A DNA stretch of 64,000 nt from Burkholderia savannae (GTDB lineage Bacteria; Pseudomonadota; Gammaproteobacteria; Burkholderiales; Burkholderiaceae): assembly GCF_001524445.2 (NCBI RefSeq), contig NZ_CP013417.1, forward strand, positions 62,001-126,000, read 5' to 3'. Shown in pieces: positions 43,758-60,328 of the stretch (position 1 is its first letter; each line of letters starts with the position of its first letter). Made by a program: the position numbers and the translations under genes. A model generated the notes under the pieces. The model saw only the letters and a program-made list of their open reading frames with translations, was not told the DNA's origin and searched no databases.

Positions 43758-46700
43758 ATGAAAGCTCTGCTCGATCTATTCAAGCAAGTCCAACAAGAAG
43801 AAGTTTTTGACGCGATCAAGATCGGTCTGGCCTCGCCGGACAAGATCCGTTCGTGGTCGTTCGGCGAAGTGAAGAAGCCGGAGACCATCAACTACCGTAC
43901 GTTCAAGCCGGAACGCGATGGTCTCTTCTGCGCGAAGATCTTCGGGCCGATCAAGGACTACGAGTGCCTGTGCGGCAAGTACAAGCGCCTGAAGCACCGC
44001 GGCGTGATCTGCGAGAAGTGCGGCGTCGAAGTGACGCTGGCGAAGGTGCGCCGCGAGCGGATGGGCCACATCGAGCTGGCCTCGCCGGTCGCGCACATCT
44101 GGTTCCTGAAGTCGCTGCCGTCGCGTCTGGGCATGGTGCTCGACATGACGCTGCGCGACATCGAGCGCGTGCTGTACTTCGAAGCGTACGTGGTGATCGA
44201 ACCGGGCATGACGCCGCTGAAGGCGCGGCAGATCATGACCGAAGAGGATTACTACAACAAGGTCGAGGAATACGGCGACGAATTCCGTGCCGAGATGGGC
44301 GCGGAAGGCGTGCGCGAGCTGCTGCGCGCGATCAACATCGACGAGCAGGTCGAGACGCTGCGCACCGAGCTGAAGAACACCGGCTCGGAAGCGAAGATCA
44401 AGAAGTACGCGAAGCGCCTGAAGGTCCTCGAGGCATTCCAGCGCTCGGGCATCAAGCCCGAGTGGATGATCCTCGAAGTGCTGCCGGTGCTGCCGCCGGA
44501 ACTGCGTCCGCTCGTGCCGCTGGACGGCGGCCGTTTCGCGACGTCGGACCTGAACGACCTGTACCGCCGCGTGATCAACCGTAACAACCGGTTGAAGCGT
44601 CTGCTCGAGCTGAAGGCCCCGGAAATCATCGTTCGCAACGAAAAGCGGATGCTGCAGGAAGCTGTCGACTCGCTGCTCGACAACGGCCGCCGCGGCAAGG
44701 CGATGACGGGCGCGAACAAGCGTCCGCTGAAGTCGCTCGCCGACATGATCAAGGGCAAGGGCGGTCGTTTCCGTCAGAACCTGCTGGGCAAGCGCGTCGA
44801 CTACTCGGGCCGTTCGGTCATCGTGGTCGGCCCGACGCTGAAGCTGCACCAGTGCGGCCTGCCGAAGCTGATGGCGCTCGAGCTGTTCAAGCCGTTCATC
44901 TTCAACAAGCTGGAAGTGATGGGGGTAGCTACGACCATCAAGGCTGCGAAGAAGGAAGTCGAGAACCAGACGCCGGTGGTGTGGGACATCCTCGAAGAGG
45001 TGATCCGCGAGCACCCGGTGATGCTGAACCGTGCGCCGACGCTGCACCGTCTCGGTATCCAGGCGTTCGAGCCGGTGCTGATCGAAGGCAAGGCGATCCA
45101 GCTGCACCCGCTCGTCTGCGCGGCGTTCAACGCCGACTTCGACGGTGACCAGATGGCCGTTCACGTGCCGCTGTCGCTCGAAGCGCAGATGGAAGCGCGC
45201 ACGCTGATGCTCGCGTCGAACAACGTGCTGTTCCCGGCCAACGGCGATCCGTCGATCGTGCCGTCGCAGGATATCGTGCTGGGTCTGTACTACGCGACCC
45301 GCGAAGCGATCAACGCGAAGGGTGAAGGCCTGTCGTTCACCGGCGTGTCGGAAGTGATCCGCGCGTACGAGAACAAGGAAGTCGAGCTCGCGTCGCGCGT
45401 CAACGTGCGGATCACCGAAATGGTCCGCAACGAGGACACCTCCGAAGGCGCGCCGCAGTTCGTGCCGAAGATCTCGCTGTACGCGACGACCGTCGGCCGC
45501 GCGATCCTGTCGGAAATTCTGCCGGCCGGCCTGCCGTTCTCGGTGCTGAACAAGCCGCTGAAGAAAAAGGAAATCTCGCGCCTGATCAACACGGCGTTCC
45601 GCAAGTGCGGCCTGCGCGCGACGGTGGTGTTCGCCGATCAACTGATGCAGTCGGGTTTCCGTCTCGCGACGCGCGCCGGCATTTCGATCTGCGTGGACGA
45701 CATGCTCGTGCCGCCGCAGAAGGAAACGATCGTCGGCGACGCCGCGAAGAAGGTGAAGGAGTACGACCGCCAGTACATGTCGGGTCTCGTCACCGCGCAG
45801 GAACGCTACAACAACGTGGTCGACATCTGGTCGGCGACGTCGGAAGCGGTCGGCAAGGCGATGATGGAGCAGCTGTCGACGGAGCCGGTGACGGACCGCG
45901 ACGGCAACGCGACGCGCCAGGAGTCGTTCAACTCGATCTACATGATGGCCGACTCGGGCGCCCGGGGTTCGGCGGTGCAGATTCGTCAGCTGGCCGGTAT
46001 GCGCGGCCTGATGGCGAAGCCGGACGGCTCGATTATCGAGACGCCGATTACCGCGAACTTCCGCGAAGGCCTGAACGTGTTGCAGTACTTCATCTCGACC
46101 CACGGTGCACGTAAGGGTCTGGCTGATACGGCACTGAAGACCGCGAACTCGGGTTATCTGACGCGTCGTCTCGTCGACGTGACGCAGGATCTCGTCGTGG
46201 TCGAGGACGATTGCGGCACGAGCAACGGCGTCGCGATGAAGGCGCTCGTCGAAGGCGGTGAAGTCGTCGAAGCGCTGCGCGACCGTATCCTCGGCCGCGT
46301 CGCCGCGTCGGACGTCGTCAATCCGGAAACGCAGGAAACGCTGTACGAAGCGGGCACGCTGCTCGACGAAACGGCGGTGGAAGACATCGAGCGTCTCGGC
46401 ATCGACGAAGTGCGCGTGCGCACGGCGCTGACCTGCGAAACGCGCTACGGCCTGTGCGCGTCGTGCTACGGCCGCGATCTCGGCCGCGGCTCGCTCGTGA
46501 ACGTCGGCGAAGCGGTCGGCGTGATCGCCGCGCAGTCGATCGGCGAACCGGGCACGCAGCTGACGATGCGTACGTTCCACATCGGTGGTGCGGCATCGCG
46601 TGCGGCAGTGGCCTCGTCGGTGGAAGCGAAGAGCAACGGCACGGTGCGCTTCACGGCGTCGATGCGCTACGTGACGAACGCGAAGGGCGAGCAGATCGTC

Positions 46701-47996
46701 ATCTCGCGTTCGGGCGAGGCGCTGATCACCGACGACATCGGCCGCGAGCGCGAGCGTCACAAGATCCCGTACGGCGCGACGCTGTTGCAGCTCGACGGCG
46801 CGGCGATCAAGGCGGGCACGCAACTCGCGACGTGGGACCCGTTGACGCGCCCGATCATCACCGAGTACGGCGGTACGGTGAAGTTCGAAAACGTCGAGGA
46901 AGGCGTGACGGTCGCGAAGCAGATCGACGACGTGACCGGCCTGTCGACCCTCGTCGTGATCGACGTGAAGCGCCGCGGCTCGCAGGCTGCGAAGAGCGTG
47001 CGTCCGCAGGTGAAGCTGCTCGACGCGAACGGCGACGAAGTGAAGATCCCGGGCACGGAGCACTCGGTGCAGATCGGCTTCCAGGTCGGCGCGCTGATCA
47101 CCGTGAAGGACGGTCAGCAGGTGCAGGTCGGTGAAGTGCTCGCACGTATCCCGACCGAATCGCAGAAGACCCGTGACATTACCGGTGGTCTGCCGCGAGT
47201 CGCCGAGCTGTTCGAAGCGCGTTCGCCGAAGGATGCGGGCATCCTCGCGGAAGTCACCGGCACGGTGTCGTTCGGCAAGGACACGAAGGGCAAGCAGCGT
47301 CTCGTCATCACGGACCTCGAGGGCAGCCAGCACGAGTTCCTGATCGCAAAGGAAAAGCAGGTGCTCGTCCACGACGGTCAGGTCGTCAACAAGGGCGAAA
47401 TGATCGTGGACGGCCCGGCCGATCCGCACGACATCCTGCGCCTGCAGGGTATCGAGGCGCTGTCGCGCTACATCGTCGACGAAGTGCAGGACGTGTACCG
47501 TCTGCAGGGTGTGAAGATCAACGACAAGCACATCGAAGTGATCGTGCGTCAGATGCTGCGCCGTGTGCAGATCGTGGACAACGGCGACACGCGCTTCATC
47601 CCCGGCGAGCAGGTCGAGCGTTCGGACATGCTGGACGAGAACGATCGCATGATCGCCGAGGACAAGCGCCCGGCAACGTACGACAACATCCTGTTGGGTA
47701 TCACGAAGGCGTCGCTGTCGACCGACTCGTTCATCTCCGCGGCATCGTTCCAGGAAACGACCCGCGTGCTGACGGAAGCGGCGATCATGGGCAAGCGCGA
47801 CGATCTGCGCGGTCTGAAGGAAAACGTGATCGTCGGCCGTCTGATTCCGGCCGGTACCGGCCTCGCGTTCCACAAGGCGCGCAAGGCGAAGGAGCTGTCT
47901 GATCGCGAGCGTTTCGACCAGATCGCAGCGGAAGAAGCGTTCGAGTTCGGCACGCCGGCGGCGCCCGCCGAAGAGCCGCAACACCCGGCGGAGTGA
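43758..47996 (+). CDS. rpoC: RNA polymerase beta' subunit
   Basis: A 1412-residue subunit. Seen: first zinc site [20 protein letters not shown] (about 70-89), catalytic [15 protein letters not shown], and the second zinc site with [16 protein letters not shown]. Starts 21 bases after rpoB with GGAGAGAAAG in between. The last residues are Ala/Pro/Glu-rich. Confidence 0.99.
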   Translation: MKALLDLFKQVQQEEVFDAIKIGLASPDKIRSWSFGEVKKPETINYRTFKPERDGLFCAKIFGPIKDYECLCGKYKRLKHRGVICEKCGVEVTLAKVRRERMGHIELASPVAHIWFLKSLPSRLGMVLDMTLRDIERVLYFEAYVVIEPGMTPLKARQIMTEEDYYNKVEEYGDEFRAEMGAEGVRELLRAINIDEQVETLRTELKNTGSEAKIKKYAKRLKVLEAFQRSGIKPEWMILEVLPVLPPELRPLVPLDGGRFATSDLNDLYRRVINRNNRLKRLLELKAPEIIVRNEKRMLQEAVDSLLDNGRRGKAMTGANKRPLKSLADMIKGKGGRFRQNLLGKRVDYSGRSVIVVGPTLKLHQCGLPKLMALELFKPFIFNKLEVMGVATTIKAAKKEVENQTPVVWDILEEVIREHPVMLNRAPTLHRLGIQAFEPVLIEGKAIQLHPLVCAAFNADFDGDQMAVHVPLSLEAQMEARTLMLASNNVLFPANGDPSIVPSQDIVLGLYYATREAINAKGEGLSFTGVSEVIRAYENKEVELASRVNVRITEMVRNEDTSEGAPQFVPKISLYATTVGRAILSEILPAGLPFSVLNKPLKKKEISRLINTAFRKCGLRATVVFADQLMQSGFRLATRAGISICVDDMLVPPQKETIVGDAAKKVKEYDRQYMSGLVTAQERYNNVVDIWSATSEAVGKAMMEQLSTEPVTDRDGNATRQESFNSIYMMADSGARGSAVQIRQLAGMRGLMAKPDGSIIETPITANFREGLNVLQYFISTHGARKGLADTALKTANSGYLTRRLVDVTQDLVVVEDDCGTSNGVAMKALVEGGEVVEALRDRILGRVAASDVVNPETQETLYEAGTLLDETAVEDIERLGIDEVRVRTALTCETRYGLCASCYGRDLGRGSLVNVGEAVGVIAAQSIGEPGTQLTMRTFHIGGAASRAAVASSVEAKSNGTVRFTASMRYVTNAKGEQIVISRSGEALITDDIGRERERHKIPYGATLLQLDGAAIKAGTQLATWDPLTRPIITEYGGTVKFENVEEGVTVAKQIDDVTGLSTLVVIDVKRRGSQAAKSVRPQVKLLDANGDEVKIPGTEHSVQIGFQVGALITVKDGQQVQVGEVLARIPTESQKTRDITGGLPRVAELFEARSPKDAGILAEVTGTVSFGKDTKGKQRLVITDLEGSQHEFLIAKEKQVLVHDGQVVNKGEMIVDGPADPHDILRLQGIEALSRYIVDEVQDVYRLQGVKINDKHIEVIVRQMLRRVQIVDNGDTRFIPGEQVERSDMLDENDRMIAEDKRPATYDNILLGITKASLSTDSFISAASFQETTRVLTEAAIMGKRDDLRGLKENVIVGRLIPAGTGLAFHKARKAKELSDRERFDQIAAEEAFEFGTPAAPAEEPQHPAE

Positions 47997-48034
47997 GCGA
48001 GGCGGCGCGAGCCGCTTTGCCAGCCTGCTGATGA

Positions 48035-48067
48035 AGCCGCCCGGTTTCGACCGGGCGGCTTTTTTTA
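48035..48067 (+). terminator. rpoC terminator
   Basis: AGCCGCCCGGT, TTCG loop and exact complement ending at 48060, then TTTTTT: a very stable tetraloop terminator. Confidence 0.93.
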
Positions 48068-48190
48068 TGCGCGAACCGTGCGGCGGCGAGTCGGCCGAAC
48101 GGACAACGTGTGACCGCCGTCCTCCTTTCGCCGCGGGGACGTTGGTAAAATCCCACCCACCGGCTCTTTTCGCTGTCCATCATCCGATCC

Positions 48191-50038
48191 ATGTCCCGCG
48201 CGCTCGAAATTCTCAACGAAGTCTTTGGCTACCCCGCCTTCCGCGGTCAACAGGGCGAGATCGTCGAGCACGTTGCGGCGGGCGGCGACTGTCTCGTGCT
48301 GATGCCGACGGGCGGCGGCAAGTCGCTCTGCTATCAGATTCCGGCGCTCGTGCGCAGCGAGTCGGGCCGCGGCGCGGGCATCGTCGTGTCGCCGCTGATC
48401 GCGCTGATGCAGGATCAGGTCGCCGCGCTGTCCGAAGTCGGCGTGCGCGCCGCGTATCTGAATTCGACGCTCTCCGGCGCCGAAGCGGCCGCGACCGAGC
48501 GCGCGCTGCGCGACGGCGACATCGATCTGCTCTACGTCGCGCCCGAGCGTCTGATGACGCCGCGCTTCCTCGATCTGCTCGAGCGCGCGCGCATCGGCCT
48601 TTTCGCGATCGACGAGGCGCATTGCGTATCACAGTGGGGGCACGATTTCCGGCCCGAATACATCCAGTTGTCGGTGCTGCACGAGCGCTTCCCGGACGTG
48701 CCGCGGATCGCGCTCACGGCGACCGCCGACGCGATCACGCGCGACGAGATCGTCCAGCGCCTCGCGCTCGACGACGCACGGATCTTCGTGTCGAGCTTCG
48801 ATCGGCCGAACATCCGTTACCGGATCGTCGAAAAGGACAACGCGCGCTCGCAACTGCTCGACTTCATCCGCGCGGAGCACACGAACGCGGACGGCACGAC
48901 CGACGCGGGGGTCGTCTACTGCCTGTCGCGTCGCAAGGTCGAGGAGACGGCCGAGTGGCTGAAGGCGCAGGGGGTACGCGCGCTGCCGTATCACGCGGGA
49001 ATGGAGTTCGGAATCCGGCAGAAGCACCAGGAGATGTTCCAGCGCGAGGAAGGGGTCGTGATGTGCGCGACGATCGCGTTCGGGATGGGCATCGACAAGC
49101 CGGACGTGCGCTTCGTCGCGCACCTGGATTTGCCGAAGAGCGTCGAGGGCTACTACCAGGAGACGGGGCGCGCCGGCCGCGACGGCATGCCGGCGAACGC
49201 ATGGATGGCGTACGGGCTCGGCGATGTCGTCCAGCAGCGCAAGATGATCGACGAATCGGACGCGGACGATACGCACAAGCGCGTCCAGACGTCGAAGCTC
49301 GACGCGCTGCTCGGGCTGTGCGAGACGGCGTCGTGCCGCCGCGTGCGGCTCCTCGCGTATTTCGGCGAGACGAGCGGGCCGTGCGGCAATTGCGACACCT
49401 GCCTCGAGCCGCCGGCGACATGGGACGCGACGCGCGAGGCGCAGATGGCGCTGTCGTGCGTGTTTCGCGCGCAGCGCGCGAGCGGCTTCAATTTCGGCGC
49501 GAGCCACCTGATCGAAGTGCTGCGCGGCGCGCGCACCGAAAAGGTGTTGCAGCGCGGCCACGAGAGTCTCAGCACGTTCGGCATCGGCGCCGAGCTGTCC
49601 GAGGCCGAATGGCGCGCGATCTTCCGGCAACTGGTCGCGTTCGGCTATTTGGCCGTCGATCACGGCGGCTTCGGCGCGCTCGTGCTGACCGAGGCGAGCA
49701 AGCCGGTGCTCAAGGGCGAGGAGACGGTCACGCTGCGCCGCTACGTGAAGCCCGCGCGCACCCGACAGTCGTCGGGCCGCAGCGGCGCGCGCGTCGATCC
49801 GACGGCGGGCATGAACGCGCGCGAGCGCGCGTGCTGGGAGCGGCTGCGCACGTGGCGCGCCGAAACCGCAAAGAGCGACGGCGTGCCGGCGTACGTGATC
49901 TTTCACGACGCGACGCTCGCGGAGATCGCGCGCAACGCGCCGGAATCGATCGACGATCTGCGCCATATTCCGGGCATCGGCGCGCGCAAGCTCGACCGCT
50001 TCGGCGACGAGCTCCTCGAGGTCGTCGAAGCGGCCTGA
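48191..50038 (+). CDS. recQ: ATP-dependent DNA helicase RecQ
   Basis: A 615-residue 3'-5' helicase acting in recombination and replication-fork repair. Walker [14 protein letters not shown] (about 38-50), DEAH box [19 protein letters not shown], arginine-finger motif [12 protein letters not shown], zinc/winged-helix RQC region with [12 protein letters not shown] and CGNCDTC, and a C-terminal HRDC domain (about 535-610). It stands between the rpoBC and rpsL operons, with 219 bases to rpsL. Confidence 0.96.
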   Translation: MSRALEILNEVFGYPAFRGQQGEIVEHVAAGGDCLVLMPTGGGKSLCYQIPALVRSESGRGAGIVVSPLIALMQDQVAALSEVGVRAAYLNSTLSGAEAAATERALRDGDIDLLYVAPERLMTPRFLDLLERARIGLFAIDEAHCVSQWGHDFRPEYIQLSVLHERFPDVPRIALTATADAITRDEIVQRLALDDARIFVSSFDRPNIRYRIVEKDNARSQLLDFIRAEHTNADGTTDAGVVYCLSRRKVEETAEWLKAQGVRALPYHAGMEFGIRQKHQEMFQREEGVVMCATIAFGMGIDKPDVRFVAHLDLPKSVEGYYQETGRAGRDGMPANAWMAYGLGDVVQQRKMIDESDADDTHKRVQTSKLDALLGLCETASCRRVRLLAYFGETSGPCGNCDTCLEPPATWDATREAQMALSCVFRAQRASGFNFGASHLIEVLRGARTEKVLQRGHESLSTFGIGAELSEAEWRAIFRQLVAFGYLAVDHGGFGALVLTEASKPVLKGEETVTLRRYVKPARTRQSSGRSGARVDPTAGMNARERACWERLRTWRAETAKSDGVPAYVIFHDATLAEIARNAPESIDDLRHIPGIGARKLDRFGDELLEVVEAA

Positions 50039-50089
50039 TGACGCGGGGCGCTCGCCTTCGCATTCTGGCACCAAAAATCACGCAAGCTG

Positions 50090-50119
50090 TTGACTCGCTT
50101 GGGATTTTCGGAATATCAT
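50090..50119 (+). promoter_or_regulatory. Promoter of the str operon
   Basis: TTGACT (50090-50095), 18 bases, TATCAT (50114-50119), about 140 bases before rpsL. Good match to consensus and in the expected position. Confidence 0.7.
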
Positions 50120-50257
50120 GCCGGGTTCCGGTTCTTGGTGGGTTGATTCCTGGGCGCAAGCCTGGGGGCCGCGCACGCGTTCCGGAGCGTCACGCGCGTC
50201 GGATTTCGCTTTGCCCGAGGCCGACGTGCCGATTTTGGTCAATTTCAGGAATAAACA

Positions 50258-50638
50258 ATGCCAACCATCAATCAACTGGTTCGCAAAGGCCGCGCGTCGG
50301 AAACGACGAAGAGCAAGAGCCCGGCCCTGCAGGACTGCCCCCAGCGTCGCGGCGTGTGCACCCGTGTGTACACGACGACGCCGAAGAAGCCGAACTCGGC
50401 ACTCCGTAAGGTCGCCAAGGTTCGTCTGACGAACGGCTTCGAAGTGATTTCGTACATCGGCGGTGAAGGCCACAACCTGCAGGAGCACTCGGTTGTGCTG
50501 ATCCGCGGCGGCCGTGTGAAGGACTTGCCGGGTGTGCGTTACCACATGGTTCGCGGCTCGCTGGATACGCAGGGCGTCAAGGACCGTAAGCAGGCTCGCT
50601 CGAAGTACGGCGCGAAGCGTGCGAAGGCTGCGAAGTAA
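50258..50638 (+). CDS. rpsL: 30S ribosomal protein S12
   Basis: A 126-residue decoding-centre protein. Residue 43 is Lys in [10 protein letters not shown] and the second streptomycin region reads [14 protein letters not shown], both of the ordinary, sensitive type. First gene of the rpsL-rpsG-fusA-tuf operon. Confidence 0.98.
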   Translation: MPTINQLVRKGRASETTKSKSPALQDCPQRRGVCTRVYTTTPKKPNSALRKVAKVRLTNGFEVISYIGGEGHNLQEHSVVLIRGGRVKDLPGVRYHMVRGSLDTQGVKDRKQARSKYGAKRAKAAK

Positions 50639-50808
50639 GCTGCGTCTGAATGGAGATCGCCTCCGGGCGGTTAAGGCGGTGGTGCCGGATTGCCGGTGCT
50701 GTCGAGTAAGTGGTCACCCGGCCAAGCTGGTTAGTCGAGCAGATGTGATCGGGTTAGTTGGTGGCCGCGGGGCTTTCGAGCTCCAACTGAACAGGTAAAG
50801 GAAGAAAC

Positions 50809-51279
50809 ATGCCGCGTCGTCGCGAAGTCCCCAAGCGGGAAGTGTTGCCGGATCCGAAGTACGGCAACGTAGATGTAGCCAAGTTCATGAACATGCTGAT
50901 GCTGTCCGGCAAGAAGTCGGTGGCTGAGCGCATCGTTTATGGCGCTTTCGAACAAATCCAGACCAAGGGTGGCAAGGACCCGCTGGAAGTGTTCACGGTT
51001 GCGCTCAACAACGTGAAGCCGGTGGTCGAAGTGAAGAGCCGTCGCGTTGGTGGTGCGAACTATCAGGTTCCGGTCGAAGTGCGCCCGTCGCGTCGTATGG
51101 CATTGGCGATGCGCTGGTTGCGCGAGGCTGCGAAGAAGCGTAGCGAGAAGTCGATGGCTCTGCGCCTTGCAGGTGAACTCTCCGAAGCGGCTGAAGGCCG
51201 CGGCGGCGCGATGAAGAAGCGCGACGAAGTTCACCGGATGGCGGAAGCCAACCGTGCGTTCTCGCACTTCCGTTTCTAA
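50809..51279 (+). CDS. rpsG: 30S ribosomal protein S7
   Basis: A 156-residue primary 16S-binding protein of the small-subunit head ([20 protein letters not shown] start). 170 bases after rpsL, a spacing in which S7-mediated autoregulation occurs in E. coli; no obvious promoter in it. Confidence 0.98.
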   Translation: MPRRREVPKREVLPDPKYGNVDVAKFMNMLMLSGKKSVAERIVYGAFEQIQTKGGKDPLEVFTVALNNVKPVVEVKSRRVGGANYQVPVEVRPSRRMALAMRWLREAAKKRSEKSMALRLAGELSEAAEGRGGAMKKRDEVHRMAEANRAFSHFRF

Positions 51280-51310
51280 GCGCCGGACTGGGCTTTTAGC
51301 GGAAAAATTC

Positions 51311-51346
51311 CGGGCGGGTGCGCTTTTTCGAGCGCCTCGCCCGTTT
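51311..51346 (+). terminator. Possible attenuator between rpsG and fusA
   Basis: CGGGCGGGTGCGCT (51311-51324) pairs imperfectly with AGCGCCTCGCCCG (51331-51343) around TTTTCG, followed only by TTTGTGTT. It may reduce readthrough into fusA or merely stabilise upstream mRNA. Confidence 0.35.
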
Positions 51347-51402
51347 GTGTTGAGGCGCGCTGCGACAAGGGTCGCATCGCGCCAACCCAATAGAGGATCA
51401 AA

Positions 51403-53505
<2,103 letters not shown>

Positions 53506-53546
53506 GCTGCATCTACCAACTGATTATTTTTTGAAAGAAGAGAATC

Positions 53547-54737
<1,191 letters not shown>

Positions 54738-54780
54738 TATCGGCGATCCGCGATTCCGCGGTACGTAGTTGTACCGTCCG

Positions 54781-54823
54781 AAACCGGGCGTCCAGTTTGT
54801 GCTGGCGCCCGGTTTGTCTTTTT
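54781..54823 (+). terminator. Terminator after the second tuf
   Basis: AAACCGGGCG (54781-54790) and its complement CGCCCGGTTT (54806-54815), with inner CCAG/CTGG pairing, then GTCTTTTT. Confidence 0.85.
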
Positions 54824-55005
54824 GGGGAGCCCCGTTGCGTCGTCGACAAACTCGCCCCATCGCTGCGCAAATTCGTGTAGAATCGCGGGCTTAGCAGTGG
54901 AAGTACCGTTCGGAACGTGGCGCTTCGCTCCCCGCAGGCTCCGGGTTTCGCGTTCTTTTGGTGTCTGGCGATGCAATATCGCCTCGCTCTTTTCAAGGAA
55001 TCGTC

Positions 55006-55317
55006 ATGCAGCAACAGAAAATCCGCATTCGCCTGAAGGCTTTCGATTATCGTCTGATCGATCAATCGGCGGCCGAGATCGTCGATACGGCGAAGCGGAC
55101 TGGCGCAATCGTCCGTGGCCCGGTGCCGCTGCCGACGCGCATCCAGCGTTTTGACATCCTGCGTTCGCCGCACGTCAACAAGACGTCGCGCGATCAGCTC
55201 GAAATCCGCACCCACCAGCGCCTGATGGACATCGTCGATCCGACCGACAAGACGGTCGACGCGCTGATGAAGCTCGACCTGCCGGCTGGCGTCGACGTGG
55301 AAATCAAGCTGCAGTAA
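55006..55317 (+). CDS. rpsJ: 30S ribosomal protein S10 (NusE)
   Basis: A 103-residue protein of the small-subunit head; with NusB it binds boxA. Starts [22 protein letters not shown] 55006 follows AAGGAA. The frame is open 48 bases upstream, without conservation. It is separated from rplC by 197 bases and a promoter. Confidence 0.97.
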   Translation: MQQQKIRIRLKAFDYRLIDQSAAEIVDTAKRTGAIVRGPVPLPTRIQRFDILRSPHVNKTSRDQLEIRTHQRLMDIVDPTDKTVDALMKLDLPAGVDVEIKLQ

Positions 55318-55377
55318 GGCTGATCGAAGGCTTTCGGCGCCGCGCGGCTCGCCGGATGGCGCTAAGTCTTTGATTGC

Positions 55378-55406
55378 TTGCGAAAAACGATGAGCCTCGC
55401 TATAAT
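55378..55406 (+). promoter_or_regulatory. Promoter before rplC
   Basis: TTGCGA (55378-55383), exactly 17 bases, TATAAT (55401-55406). A strong candidate that would drive rplC and later genes independently of rpsJ; 108 bases of leader remain before the rplC start. Confidence 0.8.
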
Positions 55407-55514
55407 GTTGGGCTTTTCGCGTATTTGCGTAAAAAGCCGGTGACCTGAGCCTCTTCGGGTTGCGGCGTTTTGTAAATTAGCCCCGACCAATCGCAGTCGG
55501 GAATGGAGAAAACG

Positions 55515-56174
55515 ATGAGCCTTGGACTCGTAGGTCGCAAGGTTGGCATGACCCGTATCTTCACGGCGGAAGGGGATTCGATTCCCGTCACCGTGCTCGA
55601 CGTGTCGGACAACCGCGTGACGCAGATCAAGACTGTTGAAACCGACGGCTACACGGCCGTGCAGGTTGCATTCGGCTCCCGCCGCGCATCGCGCGTGACG
55701 AAGCCGCTGGCAGGTCATCTCGCCAAAGCCGGTGTCCAAGCCGGTGAAATCCTCAAGGAATTCCGCATCGAAGCCGACAAGGCCGCCGAGTTGTCGAACG
55801 GCGCCGTGATCGGTCCGGATCTGTTCGAAGTGGGCCAGAAGGTCGACGTGCAGGGCGTGTCGATCGGTAAGGGCTACGCGGGCACGATCAAGCGCTACAA
55901 CTTCGGTTCCGGCCGTGCATCGCACGGTAACTCGCGCTCGCACAACGTGCCGGGCTCGATCGGTATGGCGCAAGATCCGGGCCGTGTGTTCCCGGGCAAG
56001 CGCATGACGGGTCACATGGGTGACGTGACGGTGACGGTGCAGAACCTCGAAATCGCTCGTATCGACGCAGAGCGCAAGCTGCTGCTCGTCAAGGGCGCGA
56101 TTCCGGGTGCGAAGGGCGGCAAGGTTTTCGTGACGCCGGCCGTGAAGACGCGTGCTGTGAAGGGGGCGAAATAA
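55515..56174 (+). CDS. rplC: 50S ribosomal protein L3
   Basis: A 219-residue early-assembly protein next to the peptidyl-transferase centre. ATG 55515 chosen for its conserved [22 protein letters not shown] upstream. [19 protein letters not shown] is the glutamine-methylated loop region of the family. Stop and next start overlap (TAATG). Confidence 0.97.
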   Translation: MSLGLVGRKVGMTRIFTAEGDSIPVTVLDVSDNRVTQIKTVETDGYTAVQVAFGSRRASRVTKPLAGHLAKAGVQAGEILKEFRIEADKAAELSNGAVIGPDLFEVGQKVDVQGVSIGKGYAGTIKRYNFGSGRASHGNSRSHNVPGSIGMAQDPGRVFPGKRMTGHMGDVTVTVQNLEIARIDAERKLLLVKGAIPGAKGGKVFVTPAVKTRAVKGAK

Positions 56175-56794
56175 TGGAACTCAAGCTCCTGAATGCGAAT
56201 GGTCAGGAAGGTGCGGCGGTCAATGCGTCGGACGTCGTGTTCGGCCGTGACTACAACGAAGCGCTGATCCACCAGGTCGTCGTTGCATACCAGGCGAACG
56301 CTCGCCAGGGCAACCGCGCTCAGAAGGATCGCGAGCAAGTCAAGCACACGACCAAGAAGCCGTGGCGCCAGAAGGGCACGGGCCGCGCTCGTGCCGGTAT
56401 GTCGTCGAGCCCGCTGTGGCGTGGCGGCGGTCGGATCTTCCCGAACTCGCCCGACGAAAACTTCTCGCACAAGGTCAACAAGAAGATGCATCGCGCAGGC
56501 CTCTGCTCGATCTTCTCGCAGCTGGCCCGCGAAGGCCGTCTGTCGGTCGTCGAGGATATCGTCCTCGAAGCGCCGAAGACCAAGCTGCTGGCCGACAAGT
56601 TCAAGGCCATGGGTCTCGATTCCGTGCTGGTCATCACCGACACGGTCGACGAAAACCTGTACCTCGCGTCGCGCAATCTGCCCCACGTGGCGATTGTCGA
56701 GCCGCGCTACGCTGACCCGCTGTCGCTGATCTACTTCAAGAAAGTGCTGGTCACGAAGGCTGCGGTCGCCCAGATCGAGGAGTTGCTGTCATGA
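56174..56794 (+). CDS. rplD: 50S ribosomal protein L4
   Basis: A 206-residue tunnel protein; in E. coli it represses the S10 operon. Tunnel loop [20 protein letters not shown] is seen (about 60-80). Overlaps rplC by one base and rplW by four, so the three are translationally coupled. Confidence 0.98.
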
Positions 56795-57105
56795 GCGAGA
56801 TTCGCAAGAACGATCATCGTTTGATGCAGGTCCTGCTCGCACCGGTGATTTCCGAAAAGGCGACGCTGGTTGCCGACAAGAACGAGCAAGTCGTGTTCGA
56901 AGTCGCGCCGGATGCCACGAAGCAGGAAGTGAAGGCGGCTGTCGAGCTGCTGTTCAAGGTTGAAGTTGATTCCGTCAACGTGCTGGTTCAGAAGGGCAAG
57001 CAAAAGCGCTTCGGCCGTTCGATGGGCCGCCGCAAGGACGTGAAGAAGGCATACGTGTGCCTGAAGCCCGGCCAGGAAATCAACTTTGAAGCGGAGGCCA
57101 AGTAA
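56791..57105 (+). CDS. rplW: 50S ribosomal protein L23
   Basis: A 104-residue protein at the tunnel exit, docking site for trigger factor and [23 protein letters not shown] is the typical N-terminus. Confidence 0.97.
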
Positions 57106-57107
57106 TC

Positions 57108-57935
57108 ATGGCAATCGTCAAAGTCAAGCCGACGTCGCCGGGTCGCCGCGCGATGGTCAAGGTGGTCAACAAGGAACTGCACAAGGGCAAGCCGCACGCG
57201 GCGCTGCTCGACACGCAGAGCTCCAAGGCTGGCCGCAACAACAATGGCCGCATCACGACGCGTCACCAGGGCGGTGGTCACAAGCAGCACTACCGCATGA
57301 TCGATTTCCGTCGCACGAAGGACGGCATTCCGGCGAAGGTCGAGCGTTTCGAGTACGACCCGAACCGCAGCGCGAACATCGCGCTCGTGCTGTACGCAGA
57401 CGGCGAGCGCCGCTACATCATCGCGCCGAAGGGCGTGACGGTGGGCCAGCAACTGATGTCGGGCTCGGAAGCGCCGATTCGCGTGGGCAACACGCTGCCG
57501 ATCCGCAACATTCCGGTCGGTACGACGATTCACTGCATCGAAATGCTGCCGGGCAAGGGCGCGCAGATGGCGCGTTCGGCCGGTACGTCGGCGATGCTGC
57601 TCGCACGCGAAGGCGTGTACGCGCAGGTTCGTCTGCGTTCGGGCGAAATCCGCCGCGTGCACATCGAGTGTCGCGCGACGATCGGTGAAGTCGGCAACGA
57701 AGAGCACAGCCTGCGCCAGATCGGCAAGGCCGGTGCGAACCGTTGGCGCGGTATCCGTCCGACGGTGCGTGGCGTCGCAATGAACCCGATCGACCACCCG
57801 CACGGTGGTGGTGAGGGCCGTACCGCTGCGGGCCGCGACCCGGTGAGCCCGTGGGGCACGCCGACGAAGGGCTTCCGTACGCGTCGCAACAAGCGCACGA
57901 CGACGATGATCGTCCAGCGCCGTCACAAGCGTTAA
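57108..57935 (+). CDS. rplB: 50S ribosomal protein L2
   Basis: A 275-residue universal protein needed for subunit joining. [18 protein letters not shown] (about 222-239), with the conserved His, marks it. Confidence 0.98.
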   Translation: MAIVKVKPTSPGRRAMVKVVNKELHKGKPHAALLDTQSSKAGRNNNGRITTRHQGGGHKQHYRMIDFRRTKDGIPAKVERFEYDPNRSANIALVLYADGERRYIIAPKGVTVGQQLMSGSEAPIRVGNTLPIRNIPVGTTIHCIEMLPGKGAQMARSAGTSAMLLAREGVYAQVRLRSGEIRRVHIECRATIGEVGNEEHSLRQIGKAGANRWRGIRPTVRGVAMNPIDHPHGGGEGRTAAGRDPVSPWGTPTKGFRTRRNKRTTTMIVQRRHKR

Positions 57936-57945
57936 GGAGTAGGCA

Positions 57946-58221
57946 ATGGCACGTTCTGTTAAAAAAGGTCCGTTCTGCGACGCCCATTTGCTGAAGAAAG
58001 TTGAGGCGGCTGCAGCTTCGCGCGACAAGAAGCCGATCAAGACCTGGTCGCGTCGCTCGACGATCCTTCCGGACTTCATCGGTCTGACGATCGCCGTCCA
58101 CAACGGCCGTCAACACGTTCCGGTGTACATCTCGGAAAACATGGTCGGCCACAAGCTTGGCGAGTTCGCACTGACCCGTACGTTCAAGGGTCACGCGGCC
58201 GACAAGAAGGCCAAGAAATAA
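57946..58221 (+). CDS. rpsS: 30S ribosomal protein S19
   Basis: A 91-residue head protein. [20 protein letters not shown] start and [15 protein letters not shown] end are conserved. Confidence 0.98.
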
Positions 58222-58233
58222 GGGGCTATCAAG

Positions 58234-58563
58234 ATGGAAGTGAAAGCAATTCATCGCGGTGCCCGCATCTCGGCGCAGAAGACGCGCCTTGTGGCTGACC
58301 AGATCCGCGGTTTGCCGGTCGACAAGGCGCTGAACGTTCTGACGTTCTCGCCGAAGAAGGCGGCTGGCATCGTGAAGAAGGTCGTGCTGTCGGCGATCGC
58401 GAATGCGGAGCACAACGAAGGCGCCGACATCGACGAGCTCAAGATCAAGAGCATTTACGTCGACAAGGCTGCGTCGCTCAAGCGTTTCACCGCGCGCGCA
58501 AAGGGCCGCGGCAACCGCATTGAGAAGCAATCCTGTCACATCACTGTGACGGTCGGGAATTAA
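58234..58563 (+). CDS. rplV: 50S ribosomal protein L22
   Basis: A 109-residue tunnel protein; its beta-hairpin ([18 protein letters not shown] end) lines the exit tunnel where macrolides bind. No obvious insertion or deletion in the loop. Confidence 0.97.
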
Positions 58564-58574
58564 GGAGCCATACG

Positions 58575-59375
<801 letters not shown>

Positions 59376-59377
59376 CG

Positions 59378-59794
59378 ATGCTGCAACCGAAACGCAGGAA
59401 GTATCGCAAAGAGCAGAAGGGCCGTAACACCGGTATCGCCACGCGCGGCAACGCCGTGTCGTTCGGTGAGTTCGGCCTGAAGGCTGTCGGTCGCGGCCGT
59501 CTGACCGCGCGTCAGATCGAGGCGGCGCGTCGTGCAATGACGCGTCACATCAAGCGCGGCGGCCGCATCTGGATTCGCATCTTCCCGGACAAGCCGATTT
59601 CGCAGAAGCCGGCCGAAGTGCGGATGGGTAACGGTAAGGGTAACCCTGAGTACTACGTCGCCGAGATTCAGCCGGGCAAGATGCTGTATGAAATGGATGG
59701 CGTATCCGAAGAACTGGCGCGTGAAGCGTTCCGTCTGGCCGCAGCGAAGCTGCCGCTGAAGACGACGTTCATCGTGCGTCAGCTCGGCGCCTAA
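59378..59794 (+). CDS. rplP: 50S ribosomal protein L16
   Basis: A 138-residue protein near the A-site tRNA elbow. [19 protein letters not shown] start is typical. Begins two bases after rpsC. Confidence 0.98.
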
Positions 59795-59803
59795 GGAGAA
59801 AAC

Positions 59804-59998
59804 ATGAAGGCTTCCGAACTTCTCCAGAAAGATCAGGCCGCGCTCAACAAGGAGCTGTCGGACCTGTTGAAGGCGCAATTCGGCCTGCGCATGCAACTCG
59901 CGACCCAGCAGCTCACGAACACGAGCCAGCTGAAGAAGGTTCGTCGCGACATCGCACGTGTGCGGACCGTCCTGACTCAGAAGGCGAACCAGAAATGA
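59804..59998 (+). CDS. rpmC: 50S ribosomal protein L29
   Basis: A 64-residue two-helix protein at the tunnel exit. Overlaps rpsQ by four bases (ATGA). Confidence 0.96.
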
Positions 59999-60267
59999 AC
60001 GATAGCGTGAAAACCTCGCTGAAGCGGACGCTCGTCGGTAAGGTCGTCAGCAACAAGATGGACAAGACCGTCACCGTGCTGGTCGAGCACCGCGTCAAGC
60101 ACCCGATCTACGGCAAGTATGTCGTGCGCTCGAAGAAGTACCACGCGCACGATGAAGCGAACACCTACAACGAAGGCGATCTCGTCGAAATCCAGGAAAC
60201 CCGTCCTGTTTCGAAGACGAAGGCCTGGGCGGTTTCGCGTCTCGTCGAGGCGGCCCGCGTGATCTAA
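59995..60267 (+). CDS. rpsQ: 30S ribosomal protein S17
   Basis: A 90-residue primary binding protein. [20 protein letters not shown] start and [15 protein letters not shown] are conserved. Last gene before the spacer that carries the rplN promoter. Confidence 0.97.
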
Positions 60268-60328
60268 GCGGGAAAGGCAGTAAAAAGTGCTTCAGCAGTA
60301 GAAGTGCTTGAAATCGCAAAGTTTTTGC

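Noticed and set aside
54855..54883. Promoter before rpsJ using TAGAAT at 54878-54883
   Set aside because: No acceptable -35 box at 16-18 bases; the terminator at 54781-54823 implies that a promoter exists nearby but I cannot place it.
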